In this document: in pieces, positions 12,488 to 22,924 of the stretch | Layout of the letters: every line of letters starts with the position of its first letter | Position numbering within the stretch: position 1 is the stretch's first letter | Position numbers and translations under genes: made by a program | From: Lycium barbarum | Lineage: Eukaryota > Streptophyta > Magnoliopsida > Solanales > Solanaceae | Assembly: GCF_019175385.1 (NCBI RefSeq) | Contig: NC_083346.1 | Span: 434,001 to 498,000, forward strand | Direction of reading: 5' to 3' | Length of the DNA stretch: 64,000 nucleotides | The notes under the pieces: generated by a model | Database searches by the model: none | Seen by the model: the letters and a program-made list of their open reading frames with translations, nothing else | Told to the model about the DNA's origin: nothing

Positions 12488-13855
12488 ATGCCTCCAAAAA
12501 AGGCAACAGCGGCCCAAAAGGCCAAGTCAGCAGCCTTGGGAGAGACTAGCCGGGTCCAGAGGATTACCAGGGCCCAGGCACATATTGCTCCGGAGACTTT
12601 GCCCCAGACATAGGGTTCTTCTACACCGCCACTCGTGGAGGAGATAGGGGCAGCCGTAGCTGCAGATCGGGGGGCGGCTCCACCGCCAGCTCCCGCAGTT
12701 CCAGTACCTGAGCCTCCAGCTCCACGGCCAGGCACTGAGGATCAGTCCATGAGGGAGGCAGTCCAGTTGCTGACCAGACTTGTGGCAGGGCAGGTTCAGT
12801 GGCATGGACTGGGAGGTGACCGGGCAGTCAGACGTGATAGTTCGAGAGCCCGTGAGTTTTTGACTTGTAGTCCTCCAGAGTTCTTCGGGACAAAGCCCGA
12901 GGAGGATCCTGAGGAGTTTATCAGGAAGATGCGGCGCACTCTAGATTTGATTAATGCTTCCGAGACAGAGTCAGTCGCGTTAGCTTCGTACCGGTTATAT
13001 GATGTGGCGGCAAACTGGTACGAGTCATGGGGGCTATCCAGGGGGGACGGCGCTCCCCCAGCAGTTTGGGGCGATTTTTCTCAGGCATTTCTTGGACATT
13101 TTCTGCCCCCAGAGTTGCGACGAGGCAGATCTGATAGATTCTTATTATTGAGGCAGAAGGGCCGCAGTGTCCGGGACTATAGTTTGGAGTTTGATTCCTT
13201 GGCCCGATATGCACCTGTTGTGGTGACTACTATGGCGGACCGGATGCACAAATATATTATAGGGCTGGATCGGTATTTTGTTGATAGCTGCTTAGTATTG
13301 ACTACTCAGCCCGGTATGGACATTGCCCGTATTCAGGCCCATGCCCAGGGCATGGAGGATCGGGGCAGAGGAGGAGATTTTCGGGGCAGACATCCCCAAC
13401 AGCCACAGCAGCCTAGCAGATTTTCATCTCAGCCGGCGCAGAGCGCGCCTCCCCAGCCTACAGGTCGCAGGTTCGATAGCCCAAGGTATTCAGGAGCAGG
13501 CCAGAGCTCCAGGGATTCAGGTTCGCGGACAGATAGGGGTTCTGGTCAGATGAGGCCACCCAGGGTTCAGTGTTCTCTTTGTGGCAGATATCATCCGGGG
13601 GAGTGCTACAGAGCCACCGGTGCATGCTTTTCTTGTGGTCGTCAGGGCCATTCTGTGAGAGATTGCCCGTATAAGGGTAGTTCGGGTGGTGCAGCGCAGC
13701 CTACCGGATCAGTCGCTGGGTCTTCATCTTCGTCAGTGGCTATGCGCCCTACGGGGCAGGGTTTTCCAGCACCAGCGGGTCGCGGCAGAGGCCGTGGTGG
13801 ATCTTCTGGTATTAGCGGTCCTTCGAACCGCATTTATGCTTTGGCCAGCCGCTAG
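12488..13855 (+). CDS. gag: Ty3 Gag polyprotein (two amber stops)
   Basis: The likely original start is ATG 12488 (MPPKKATAAQ...). A TAG at 12611-12613 interrupts the frame at codon 42, and the uninterrupted frame resumes at ATG 12635 for 406 codons. A retrotransposon gag core spans about residues 70-245 of the 406-codon frame (EFFGTKPEEDPEEFIRKM, VRDYSLEFDSLARYAP). A zinc knuckle CFSCGRQGHSVRDC follows at about residues 330-345, preceded by a second Cys/His cluster, CSLCGRYHPGEC. The frame ends at TAG 13853-13855 and continues directly in the same frame into the protease. Gag packages element RNA into particles. Both TAGs sit where Gln is plausible (CAG to TAG). Confidence 0.87.
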
Positions 13856-16800
13856 GATCAGGAGGCATCTCCTAATGTCGTTACAGGTACTTTATTGGTC
13901 TTCTCTCGGTCTGTGTATGCACTAATTGATCCAGGTTCGAATTTATCATATATTTCACCACTTGTTGCCGGTAAAATTGGTATTATGTCTGAACCTATAG
14001 AGCCATTTGAGGTAGCCACACCGATAGGGGAATTTATTGTAGCGAAACAGGTTTATAAAGACTGTTCTGTGATTGTATGTGGCCGAGATACTAAGGCAGA
14101 TCTGGTGGAGTTAGATATGACTGAATTTGATGTTATTATGGGTATGGATTGGCTAGCTTCCTGTTACGCTAATGTTGACTGCCAAAATAAGGTGGTTCGC
14201 TTCCAGTTTCCCGGGGAGCCAGTTATAGAATGGGCTGGTAATACAGCATCGCCGAAGGGTAAGTTTATTTCGTACCTTAAGGCGAAGAAAATGATCAGAA
14301 AGGGTTATATCTATCATCTGGTATGGGTGCAAGACTTGGGAGTAGAGATGCCGACACTTCAGTCGGTCCCCGTGGTTAATGAGTTTCCAGATGTTTTCCC
14401 CGACGAGCTTCCAGGTCTTCCTCCAGAGCGGGAGATAGATTTCTCTATTGATTTACTCCCAGACACTCAGCCTATCTCGATTCCTCCGTACAGAATGGCG
14501 CCTGCAGAATTAAAGGAGTTGAAAGAGCAGCTGAAGGATTTGTTAGATAAGGGCTTCATCAGACCCAGTACTTCGCCTTGGGGAGCCCCGGTATTATTTG
14601 TGCGTAAAAAGGACGGGTCGCTGCGTATGTGTATTGATTATCGGCAGCTGAATAAGGTAACTATAAAGAATAAATACCCCCTCCCCAGGATTGATGATTT
14701 GTTTGATCAGCTGCAGGGCGCTAAGTGTTTTTTGAAGATAGATCTTCGATCCGGTTACCACCAGGTGCGAGTACGAGAGGCCGATATCCCTAAGACAGCT
14801 TTCCGGACCCGATATGGGCATTATGAGTTTAGGGTTAGGTCTTTTGGGCTTACTAATGCCCCCGCAGTATTCATGGATTTGATGAACCGGGTATTCAGGC
14901 CATTCTTGGATATGTTTGTAATTGTATTCATTGATGATATCCTGGTTTATTCTCGGTCTGAGGCAGAGCACGCAGATCATCTGAGATTGGTATTAGGGGT
15001 ACTCCGGCATCAGAAATTATATGCAAAATTTTCTAAGTGTGAATTCTGGCTGTCTTCAGTGGCCTTCTTGGGGCATATTATTGCAGCTGATGGTGTCCGG
15101 GTGGACACACAGAAGATTGAGGTCGTGAAGAATTGGCCCAGACCTACGACGCCCACAGAGGTACGCAGTTTCCTGAGGTTAGCAGGTTATTACAGGAGGT
15201 TTGTGGAGAAGTTTGCTTCGATTTCAGCGCCTTTGACAGGGCTGACTCAGAAGGGAGCTAAGTTCCAGTGGTCTGACGCTTGTGAACGGAGCTTCCAGTT
15301 GCTGAAGGAGAAGCTGACTACAGCCCCAGTTCTGACTCTTCCAGAGGGACCGGACGGGTATGTTATTTATTGTGACGCTTCTGGTATGGGGTTAGGCTGT
15401 GTATTGATGCAGCACGGCAGAGTTATAGTGTATGCTTCCCGGCAGCTCAAAAAGCATGAGAAGAATTATCCTACCCACGATCTGGAGCTCGCAGCGGTGA
15501 TTCATGCTCTGAAGATATGGAGACACTATTTATATGGCGTTCATGTGGATATCTATACTGATCATAAGAGTCTCCAGTATATTTTCAGGCAGAGAGAGCT
15601 TAATTTGCGGCAGCGGAGATGGCTGGAGCTTCTGAAAGATTATGACGTGGATATTCTGTATCATCCGGGTAAGGCTAATGTTGTTGCAGATGCGCTCAGT
15701 CGGAAGTCTATGGGCAGTTTGGCCGACTTACAGCCGGACAGGAGAGAGATAGCCCGTGATATTCAGCAGTTGGCTAGTCTCGGAGTTCGTCTGGCCGATT
15801 CTGGAGATACCCAGATTTCTGTTCGAGGGGTTTCTGAGTCATCCATCAGGAACAATATTAAAAGGCGTCAATACGAAGATCCCGTCTTAGCTCGGTACAG
15901 GGACACAACCTATGATAAGGAGAGGACTCCGTTCGAGTTTTCACCGGACGGTACTTTGTTATACAGAGGCAGGTTGTGTGTACCTGATATTGCAGGCCTT
16001 CGGCAGCAGGTTATGAGCGAGGCACATTATGCTCGCTATTCGGTCCATCCTGGGTCTACAAAGATGTATCATGATCTCCGATGCTTATACTGGTGGGACG
16101 GTATGAAGCGGGATATTGCAGAGTTCGTCGCCCAGTGCCCCAATTGTCAGCAGGTCAAGATTGAGCATCAGAAGCCGGGTCGACTGTTGCAGGAGATGGA
16201 AATCCCGACTTGGAAGTGGGAGGTTATTAATATGGACTTCATTACAGGTTTGCCTCGCACTCCACGGAAGTATGATTCCATCTGGGTCGTTGTTGATAGG
16301 CTGACGAAATCAGCCCATTTCCTTCCCGTCAGGACTACTTATTCCGCCGAGGATTATGCCAGGCTCTATATTAGAGAGATTGTGAAGCTTCACGGAGTTC
16401 CTCTATCTATTATTTCTGATAGAGGCGCCCAGTTTACAGCGCATTTCTGGAGATCTTTTCAGGAGAGACTAGGGACTCAGGTGAGTCTGAGCACAGCCTT
16501 TCATCCTCAGAGTGACGGACAGGCCGAGCGCACTATACAGACGCTGGAGGATATGTTGCGGGCCTGCGTTATTGATTTCAGAGGCAGCTGGGATGATCAC
16601 TTGCCGTTGATTGAGTTTGTATGTAATAACAGTTACCATTCCAGCATCCAGATGGCTCCGTACGAGGCTTTATATGGTAGGAAATGCAGATCGCCGATTG
16701 GCTGGTTTGATATTGGCGAGACAGAGTTGATTGGCCCAGATATGGTCCAGCAGGCCGTGGACAAGGTGAAACTTATTCGAGAGCAACTGTTGGCAGCCCA

Positions 16801-17344
16801 GAGTCGACAGAAGTCATACACGGATAAACGGCATCGACCGTTGGAGTTTCAGGTAGGCGATTGGGTATTTCTGAAGGTATCGCCTATGAAAGGCGTGATG
16901 CGGTTCGGCAGAAAAGGTAAGCTCAGTCCGCGTTATATTGGGCCTTATCAGATTGTTCGGAAAGTTGGAAATGTCGCCTATGAGTTAGATTTTCCATCTG
17001 ATTTGGAAGCGGTACATCCGGTATTCCATGTCTCTATGCTCCGCAAATGCATTGGTGACCCTTCCAGAATATTTCCTGCGGATGATATTCAGGTGACGGA
17101 GCAACTATCGTACGAGGAGCAGCCCGTATCTATTTTGGATCGTCAGGTAAGGAGGCTCCGGGATAAAGATGTAGCCTCTGTTAAGGTACTGTGGCGGAAC
17201 GATAATAGGGAGGAAATGACGTGGGAGGCCGAAGAGGAAATGAAGAAGAAATATCCTCAATTGTTCCCTATGTCCACAGGTAACCTTAAATCCCTGCTTA
17301 AATTCATTTCAATACCAATCGTATGTCCTATGTGTTGTTTATAA
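13856..17344 (+). CDS. pol: Ty3 Pol polyprotein: protease, RT, RNase H, integrase, chromodomain
   Basis: In the same frame as gag, following its TAG. Numbering is from ATG 13895 (1149 codons). Protease active site LIDPGS at 10-15. Reverse transcriptase at about 185-360, with [13 protein letters not shown] and the catalytic FIDD at 345-348. RNase H has D493, E531 and D555. Integrase has a His/Cys zinc site (H711, H718, C748, C751) and catalytic D781, D842 and E878. A GPY motif lies at about 1016 and a C-terminal chromodomain at about 1070-1124 ([19 protein letters not shown]). The catalytic residues look intact and there is no stop or frameshift. The final 25 residues after YPQLFP look like an extension. 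The chromodomain is expected to guide integration to heterochromatin. Confidence 0.95.
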   Translation, partial: DQEASPNVVTGTLLVFSRSVYALIDPGSNLSYISPLVAGKIGIMSEPIEPFEVATPIGEFIVAKQVYKDCSVIVCGRDTKADLVELDMTEFDVIMGMDWLASCYANVDCQNKVVRFQFPGEPVIEWAGNTASPKGKFISYLKAKKMIRKGYIYHLVWVQDLGVEMPTLQSVPVVNEFPDVFPDELPGLPPEREIDFSIDLLPDTQPISIPPYRMAPAELKELKEQLKDLLDKGFIRPSTSPWGAPVLFVRKKDGSLRMCIDYRQLNKVTIKNKYPLPRIDDLFDQLQGAKCFLKIDLRSGYHQVRVREADIPKTAFRTRYGHYEFRVRSFGLTNAPAVFMDLMNRVFRPFLDMFVIVFIDDILVYSRSEAEHADHLRLVLGVLRHQKLYAKFSKCEFWLSSVAFLGHIIAADGVRVDTQKIEVVKNWPRPTTPTEVRSFLRLAGYYRRFVEKFASISAPLTGLTQKGAKFQWSDACERSFQLLKEKLTTAPVLTLPEGPDGYVIYCDASGMGLGCVLMQHGRVIVYASRQLKKHEKNYPTHDLELAAVIHALKIWRHYLYGVHVDIYTDHKSLQYIFRQRELNLRQRRWLELLKDYDVDILYHPGKANVVADALSRKSMGSLADLQPDRREIARDIQQLASLGVRLADSGDTQISVRGVSESSIRNNIKRRQYEDPVLARYRDTTYDKERTPFEFSPDGTLLYRGRLCVPDIAGLRQQVMSEAHYARYSVHPGSTKMYHDLRCLYWWDGMKRDIAEFVAQCPNCQQVKIEHQKPGRLLQEMEIPTWKWEVINMDFITGLPRTPRKYDSIWVVVDRLTKSAHFLPVRTTYSAEDYARLYIREIVKLHGVPLSIISDRGAQFTAHFWRSFQERLGTQVSLSTAFHPQSDGQAERTIQTLEDMLRACVIDFRGSWDDHLPLIEFVCNNSYHSSIQMAPYEALYGRKCRSPIGWFDIGETELIGPDMVQQAVDKVKLIREQLLAAQSRQKSYTDKRHRPLEFQVGDWVFLKVSPMKGVMRFGRKGKLSPRYIGPYQIVRKVGNVAYELDFPSDLEAVHPVFHVSMLRKCIGDPSRIFPADDIQVTEQLSYEEQPVSILDRQVRRLRDKDVASVKVLWRNDNREEMTWEAEEEMKKKYPQLFPMSTGNLKSLLKFISIPIVCPMCCL

Positions 17345-17411
17345 TCAGAAACTTCCCCAAAGTATTTTCCTACCCTATAAGATTAATTTTACATTCGAGG
17401 ACGAATGTTCT

Positions 17412-17425
17412 AAAGGGGGGGAGGA
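17412..17425 (+). other. Polypurine tract
   Basis: aaagggggggagga immediately upstream of the 3' LTR. This is the plus-strand priming site for reverse transcription. Confidence 0.92.
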
Positions 17426-20423
17426 TGTTATATCCCGTGTTTTCATACGTTTGGAAAAAAAAATTGATAAATATTAGATTCTTGAGATATAAGGTCAAAT
17501 TTGATATTTTGTTGAACATAGGAGTTATGCATGAAAGAATAGAGTCATGGAAGTGTGGGACAAGGCTAAGGGCAATTTTGGAATTTTGGAAATTTATTTC
17601 GGGAATTACAAAATATGATTCACAAGCTATTGGGCTCAAAAATTTAATTGGAAGTAAAGCCCAAAAGGGGTGTCATGGCCGGCCACTTAAGGCCTTGATC
17701 CAAGCCCATTTTAGTTGGTCATGTGCTTGGTCATGTGACCAAGCACTTCAATTATATATCTAGAAGATGAACACTTAGGATAAGCATAGAAAAAAAAATC
17801 AAGAACAAGAGCTAGAGAGAGGGAGGTTTCGGGTTTGCCATGGAAATTTGGCTAGCAAAAATCTTGCTTCAAAAATTTATTTCTTGTTGATTTCCTACTA
17901 AGTCAAGGTTCCTTTGTAACTTGGTATAGTTGTTTTGGAGTGGGAAGCATTAGAATCACCAAAGTGATCATATCTCCAAGTGAAGAAGACTTGAAGAAAA
18001 GGTAAGAATTTCTACCTTTTTATTGTGTTATGAAGTTTTGATTGTGTTGTAGTATATAGAAATGTGTTGATTGTATGGAAAAATGGAAGTTTGCAAAGTG
18101 GGTTTGGAATATGAGGTGTAGCCGTGTGTATATATAGGTGGTATACCCACAATGTGTTGAATTCATGTTATATTCTAGTTGTGATTGTGATGAAATGCAT
18201 ATTGGGATTGAAAGTTGAATGATTTAGTTGAAGTTGACAAAGAGGGTTCTTGACCGTGTGGTATGTTGGATTTGGGATAAAAATGAATTAAGTTGTTTAG
18301 TGTGTTAGTGTGTTATTGTGATGTTTGTAATGTAAATGAAGTTAAAATGATATAAGTTTGTATTGAATTGGAATGTAGAAACTTATGTCGTTTTAGTATG
18401 ATTTGCCGACATTAAGGAAATGAAGTTGTTTGGTTGTTAATTGTGATGATCATTGATGGATTTGGAAGTTGGAAACATGTTATGAAGTTGTATGCCAAAG
18501 ATTTGATGTTTTGCAAAAGATATGACTTTGACGGAAGGTTGTATATTATGTATATCGAGTGTATAACTTGAGGAAAACGATATGAAATGTTTCTAGAACT
18601 ATATGGTGATGATCTTGATTGTTGATGAATGTGAAATTATTGATATTAGTTGAAAGTTGGGTTGAAATGAAGATTATGTCAACTTGTTAGAAAGATGACT
18701 AGTTGAAGGATATTTATGTTTTTAATGTTCGTTGTTGATATTGATGTTGCCGTTTGGGTTGTTGTTGATGATTTCTAGCCGAGTTGAATTCTCGGGGTGC
18801 CATATGTATAGGGGAAGTGCTGCCGAAATTTCGGTAGCCAAATATGCATTAAGTTGAAACTTTGGTATTCATAGCTTACAATTGGTAAACTTGACCAATT
18901 GCAGTTTTTCGACGAAACGGGAAGTGAGTTTGGAAAGGCGTAAGGAGCGTGAAAGGTATGTAAAGCAACCCCAATTCTTCCCTTGGCATGCCCTTAGTGT
19001 GTTAGGTTCGGATCCGGGCCTCGAAGAACCTCTTGGCCCTCGGAATCCGCAAGAGAAAATTTCAGTTTTTCCTTCAGTAGAATTGAACTACTTTGGTACA
19101 CTTTTCTTGAAATAATGCAACTTTGCTCCAAATTACTTGGAAAATCATAGAATGCTTGTAGAACCTTTTTAGGTGACATCATAAGTTTAGAGGGCATAAT
19201 TTGAGCCCGCCGCCTTATTTGTCCCGAGGCGGGCCCACTATTCCCGGTTTTGCCCTTAATGTGCTAAAGCTTCCTTTTTAAGCGATTTTTGAAAGAAATG
19301 TTTTGATTACCCTACTAATCGCCTAACAAATATTGTTTTAAATATTCTATTAAATCTTATAAATTATTTTGACACTCGGAATGACTTCAGGAAGGTTATA
19401 TTTCTGTAATTTATTATGATATCCGAAATGCATCTATTATGATCCCGTCCGACTTCGTTGGATTTGTTTATCTTTGATATGCCTCATCGAGTCTTTGAAA
19501 ACATTTATGATATTTTTAAATTGCATTAGTCTCTCACTACTCCATTCGTGGATGTCCCAATGTTTCCCACACTGAGCCCGGGCCAGGATATGTTGTCAAG
19601 CGTGATTCTCTGCATTGTTCGCCGCGCCCCGATGTGAGGGGACGAGTATACGCGTACATGGGTCTGTGGAGTATGATGTGCCATGTCCGCCTATTCTGAT
19701 CTGATCTGTTATGGCCATTTTGATATGACATTTTATGATACGGGGCCACACCCTTTTTTCTGATTCCTCTGTATTGTGGCACCAGCGTCGGGAGGGTGGC
19801 CACGTTCTGTCTGCTGAGTCCCGTGGCAGGGGCCGGATATGATATGACATATGTTTCTGTACACATTCTGTCTGTTTTGGAAATATGCATTTGACACTCT
19901 GGATTTTGTACTTATTTTCTGAAATCATTATGATTTGACTTCTGTGATTCCGTTTAACATATTCAGTACATATTTCGTACTGACCCCCTTTCTTCGGGGG
20001 CTGCGTTTTCATGCCGCGCAGGTACAGACGACGGGTTCGCTGATCCACACGTTTAGGATCCCATTTCTGCTATTTTGGGGCGCTCTCTTCTTCAGAGCCC
20101 ATCTTTTGGTACAGTCTGTCACTGCTATCTGGATATGTACATTGTTCTGGGTATGACGGGGCCCTGTCCCGTCTTATGATTATGATATGTTCTGTAGAGG
20201 TCTGTGGATATATCTGTGCGGGTTCTGTACATATGTTTGGGATACTTTGTTCTCTGATGGCCTTATCGGCCTATGTGTGCCAAGTCTGCTTTTTATGCTA
20301 AATTCTGTAGCGTCCACTAATATTATTATTATATTATTTTGTTAATATGCTAATTTGGGTATCGGGTACGTATAGGTGCCCAGCTAGGGCACTGGTCGCG
20401 GCCCACGGGGTTGGGTCGTGACA
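17426..20423 (+). repeat. Ty3 element 3' LTR
   Basis: 2998 bp, starting tgttatatcccg and ending ggtcgtgaca. It is a copy of 9293-12284 with scattered substitutions. Confidence 0.97.
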
Positions 20424-20428
20424 TGAAG
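20424..20428. repeat. Ty3 element target duplication, right
   Basis: tgaag, matching 9288-9292. Confidence 0.93.
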
Positions 20429-20955
20429 TCCCACCCAAGGGTTCATCAAGACCAGCAGCGTCTTCAAACCTTAAGTCTTCACTATCCTCAAATGTTTGAC
20501 TACCCTCACCTGCCCAACCTTTTCATTTATATCTTCAAATGTGGGGTTATCAAAAGCAGTAAAAGATTCTCCACCCACAGGGGTAATAGGTGGAAGAGCA
20601 AGGGGGACCACAATAGGTTCCTCAACAAGATGAGTGACAAAATTACAACAATATCTCCGTTTTTTAATTGAGATACAATACCAATAATGTCCCTATCAAT
20701 TTTAACTTCTACTACAAAACGACATTTAGGTGGTCTAATATATACACAACAAGATGAAACATTGTAACCTATTTCTTTAACATAGTAAACAAGCTCAAAA
20801 TAAGAGAATTTATCAACATCAACATCAAAATAATCTGTCACACTACCTCCAATATACTTAATACGAGGGTTCTTTTCTAAATTTCCTCCGTGGTTAAACC
20901 TCAAAGTGACAAACACATGGTTCATTTTCTTCACAAAACCTAAATTTGAAAACAA
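20424..20955 (-). pseudogene. MuDR-type transposase, N-terminal PB1-like portion
   Basis: Minus strand, starting near 20955 and reading toward the retrotransposon. Residues match the PB1-like N-terminal domain typical of plant MULE transposases: VFVTLRFNHGGNLEKNPR, IKYIGGSVTDYFDVDVDKFS, then ELVYYVKEIGYN. A frameshift near 20650 moves the frame to EEPIVVPLALPPITP and SFTAFDNPTFEDINEKV, then another shift leads to EDLRFEDAAGLDEPLGGTS. That meets the Ty3 target site tgaag. The reading resumes at 9292 (TSAATAATTTLAAD), which shows one gene was split by the retrotransposon. Confidence 0.87.
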
Positions 20956-21377
20956 ATGAAAAATTGCAAGATTCAGTTACCATTTACACCAAAAAAAAAG
21001 TTAAAGATAAAAAAAAAATGCATGTAAAATAGTAAAATCAAAATCTAGACAAACCCTAACTTCAAAAAACAAGAATCATGTACCTTTGTGGCTAACTAAT
21101 CTTCAATATCACTCTAAAACGACAAGTTTTACGTATATTTTGGGTTTTTAACTTTGCAATGATCGGTTTGTGTAGTGTGGAGGTTTGGTTGTGTAGTGGA
21201 AAGGGGCAAAATATCGATTGGGAACCGTGGTTGGGTTTTTGTTTGGGATGGGTCGGGTTAATTGGGGCTGGGTCGGGGTTTTTAAGTGGGGGCGGATAAA
21301 AATAAGTTGGGGAATAAATAATGACGTGGACCAATGAGCTCGCGCGAGTCTAACAATACCCAACCCTCAACTGGTCT
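20956..21377. other. MULE transposase 5' flank
   Basis: Non-coding on both strands as far as I can see. It should hold the promoter of the minus-strand transposase. A G-rich stretch (21200-21300) lies next to the right terminal repeat. Confidence 0.5.
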
Positions 21378-21502
21378 TGGCCACTAGAGGGGAAAAATAA
21401 TTAAAACGTAAGTTGTTCAGGGGGGTAAATAAATACAAGTTAAGTTTAGTTCCCAAACTAAGTTTTCGTGCCAAGTTCAGGGGTCAAATAATGTCTTTTC
21501 TC
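21378..21502 (-). repeat. MULE right terminal inverted repeat
   Basis: Inverted copy of 5414-5539, ending ...atgtcttttctc. Confidence 0.95.
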
Positions 21503-21511
21503 ATAAATATA
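21503..21511. repeat. MULE 9-bp target duplication, right
   Basis: ataaatata, identical to 5405-5413. Confidence 0.92.
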
Positions 21512-21800
21512 CCATGATGGAGTCATGGAGGACTAACAAAAGGACTGAAGCATCTCCCATGATACCATCTCAGTATATTTATATACCATGTTAGTATCAT
21601 ATCTGGGGGGGCATCTCGGGTACATATTTTTATTTTTTTCTGGGGTACGAAAGTAATGGGGGTATGGGCAGGTAATTATTTTGGTTTGAGGGGGCATACG
21701 TGATCTCTCCCCGTATTTTTAAGGAAAGAACCAATATTCTACGATACCCTGTTAGTATATGATATATACTATGTGAGTATCATAGTATATTGCAGAAGTA
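21512..21800. repeat. Palindromic minisatellite, continuation
   Basis: Further units of the 2546-5413 array (tcccatgataccatctcag, gttagtatcat, ctacgataccctgttag). A G-rich insertion at 21602-21716 interrupts it. Confidence 0.85.
21602..21716. mobile_element. Short MITE-like G-rich insertion
   Basis: Interrupts a minisatellite unit directly after gttagtatcat. Its right part, read on the minus strand, begins with a phrase like gatcacgtatgccccctcaa, similar to 4934-4960. No clear target duplication was seen. Confidence 0.35.
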
Positions 21801-22240
21801 TACTTCAACTGCTACTGAGTTACTATACTTTATGCTAGAATAAGTTTGTTTTTTGATAATTGATATAGAAATTTTTTAAAAATGTACTATATCAATTATC
21901 TTTTTATTGATATAGAAAGAAAAAAAAAATCTTTTGGACATAAATTTATTTTTATTTGCAAAAAACTAAAAAATTTATAAAATATTTCTTTATTAATTTA
22001 GGTTCTTAATAAATAAGATAGTGATTTGCACTTTTCTTAATTACTTATTTTTGTAGTTTATTGTTTTTTTGTTTTATTAATATTAAAGTAGTTACATATT
22101 ATATTTATTTTGATATTGTTTTAATTTTTAAAACAGAAAAGTAAAGGGACAAGAAGAAAAAAACAAGACAAAAAAAAAACATAAAAAAAGAAGAGGTGCA
22201 AGAAAGCACGGAAGCATTCCCAAAATAAAATAAAAAGAAA
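21801..22240. other. AT-rich non-coding stretch
   Basis: No ORFs or repeats of note beyond short A and T tracts. Confidence 0.5.
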
Positions 22241-22257
22241 AATGCTGACACCCGCAT

Positions 22258-22282
22258 GATGACGTCATCATCATGACGTCAT
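22258..22282. promoter_or_regulatory. Paired TGACGTCA palindromes
   Basis: gatgacgtcatc (22258-22269) and atgacgtcat (22273-22282). Each contains TGACGTCA, the consensus site for bZIP/TGA factors. No gene starts nearby, so function is doubtful. Confidence 0.4.
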
Positions 22283-22490
22283 CCCGTAAAAAGCAAATGG
22301 GACCTATCTACGTGGGCAATTCTGCTTTTGGGGTGGTCTTTAACTTTTGGCAGTCAAATGGGTGGTCTTTAAGTTTTGATATTTGCCTTAAATCAATGGA
22401 TTTTGGATTCGAACCCTCCATTAGTTAAAATATTAAAAAATTTCGCATGGCAAAGTTTGAATGTCGCTCTGCTCGGATCCGGTAGACTTT

Positions 22491-22860
22491 GCCTTAAAGT
22501 ATATATATATATATATATTTTTTTTTTTTATTTTAATTTTCAAGACAAACTTTTAGTTATGCCTTAAGGAAAAGTTCCACCTTATGGGACATACTTTTAG
22601 TTAAGCCTTAAATAAAAGTATGCCCTATAAGACATAACTGAAAGTATGCCCAATAAGGCGGAACTTTTTCTTAAGGCATAACTAAAAGTTTATTTTATAA
22701 GACAAAATCTATGCCTTAAGGAAAAATTTTGCCTTATTAGACTTACTTTTGATTATGCCTTAACTAAAAGTCTGCCCTATAAGGCATAACTAAACTATGT
22801 CTTATGGAAAAGTTCTGCCTTACGGGACAGACTTTTAGTTAAAACTAATGATGCATTACC
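22491..22860. repeat. Hairpin repeat with gccttaagg motif
   Basis: Arms 22547-22606 and 22631-22690 are near-perfect inverted copies around a 24-base loop. Further copies of the same motif in both orientations follow to about 22850. A TA/T tract precedes it (22499-22530). It has no coding content and looks like a fold-back element or an inverted satellite cluster. Confidence 0.8.
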
Positions 22861-22924
22861 TCTGACTTTCGACATCATCACCATCTATTTGGTCATATTT
22901 TTTCTTCCTCGCTCTCATAACTTG

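Larger units (their letters stand above)
9293..20423 (+). mobile_element. Tekay/Del-type Ty3 (chromovirus) LTR retrotransposon
   Basis: A complete element of 11.1 kb. It has LTRs of about 3.0 kb (9293-12284, 17426-20423) with TG...CA ends, a 5-bp target duplication tgaag, an initiator-Met-type primer site (12289-12300) and a polypurine tract just before 17426. Gag and pol are on the plus strand. The domain order protease, reverse transcriptase, RNase H, integrase identifies Ty3. The chromodomain at the pol C-terminus and the 3-kb LTRs fit the Tekay lineage. The LTRs differ at roughly one to two positions per 100 bp in the stretches compared, so insertion was fairly recent. It lies inside the MULE transposase gene. 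Stops in gag suggest this copy is defective. Confidence 0.97.
5414..21502. mobile_element. Mutator-like transposon (MULE) with nested Ty3 element
   Basis: Terminal inverted repeats of about 125 bp (5414-5539 and 21378-21502) begin gagaaaagacat on both strands. They are flanked by a perfect 9-bp direct repeat, ataaatata (5405-5413 and 21503-21511), the target-site length expected of Mutator elements. Joining the flanks restores one palindromic minisatellite unit. Inside are a GRF zinc-finger gene (plus strand), a B3-like gene (minus) and a MuDR-type transposase gene (minus) split by a Tekay retrotransposon. Without the retrotransposon the MULE is about 5 kb. All three genes carry premature stops and the transposase core is deleted, so it is non-autonomous. 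Confidence 0.94.

Noticed and set aside
14594..14980. Minus-strand 128-codon ORF
   Set aside because: It is antisense to the reverse transcriptase of the Ty3 pol gene and has no protein-like features.
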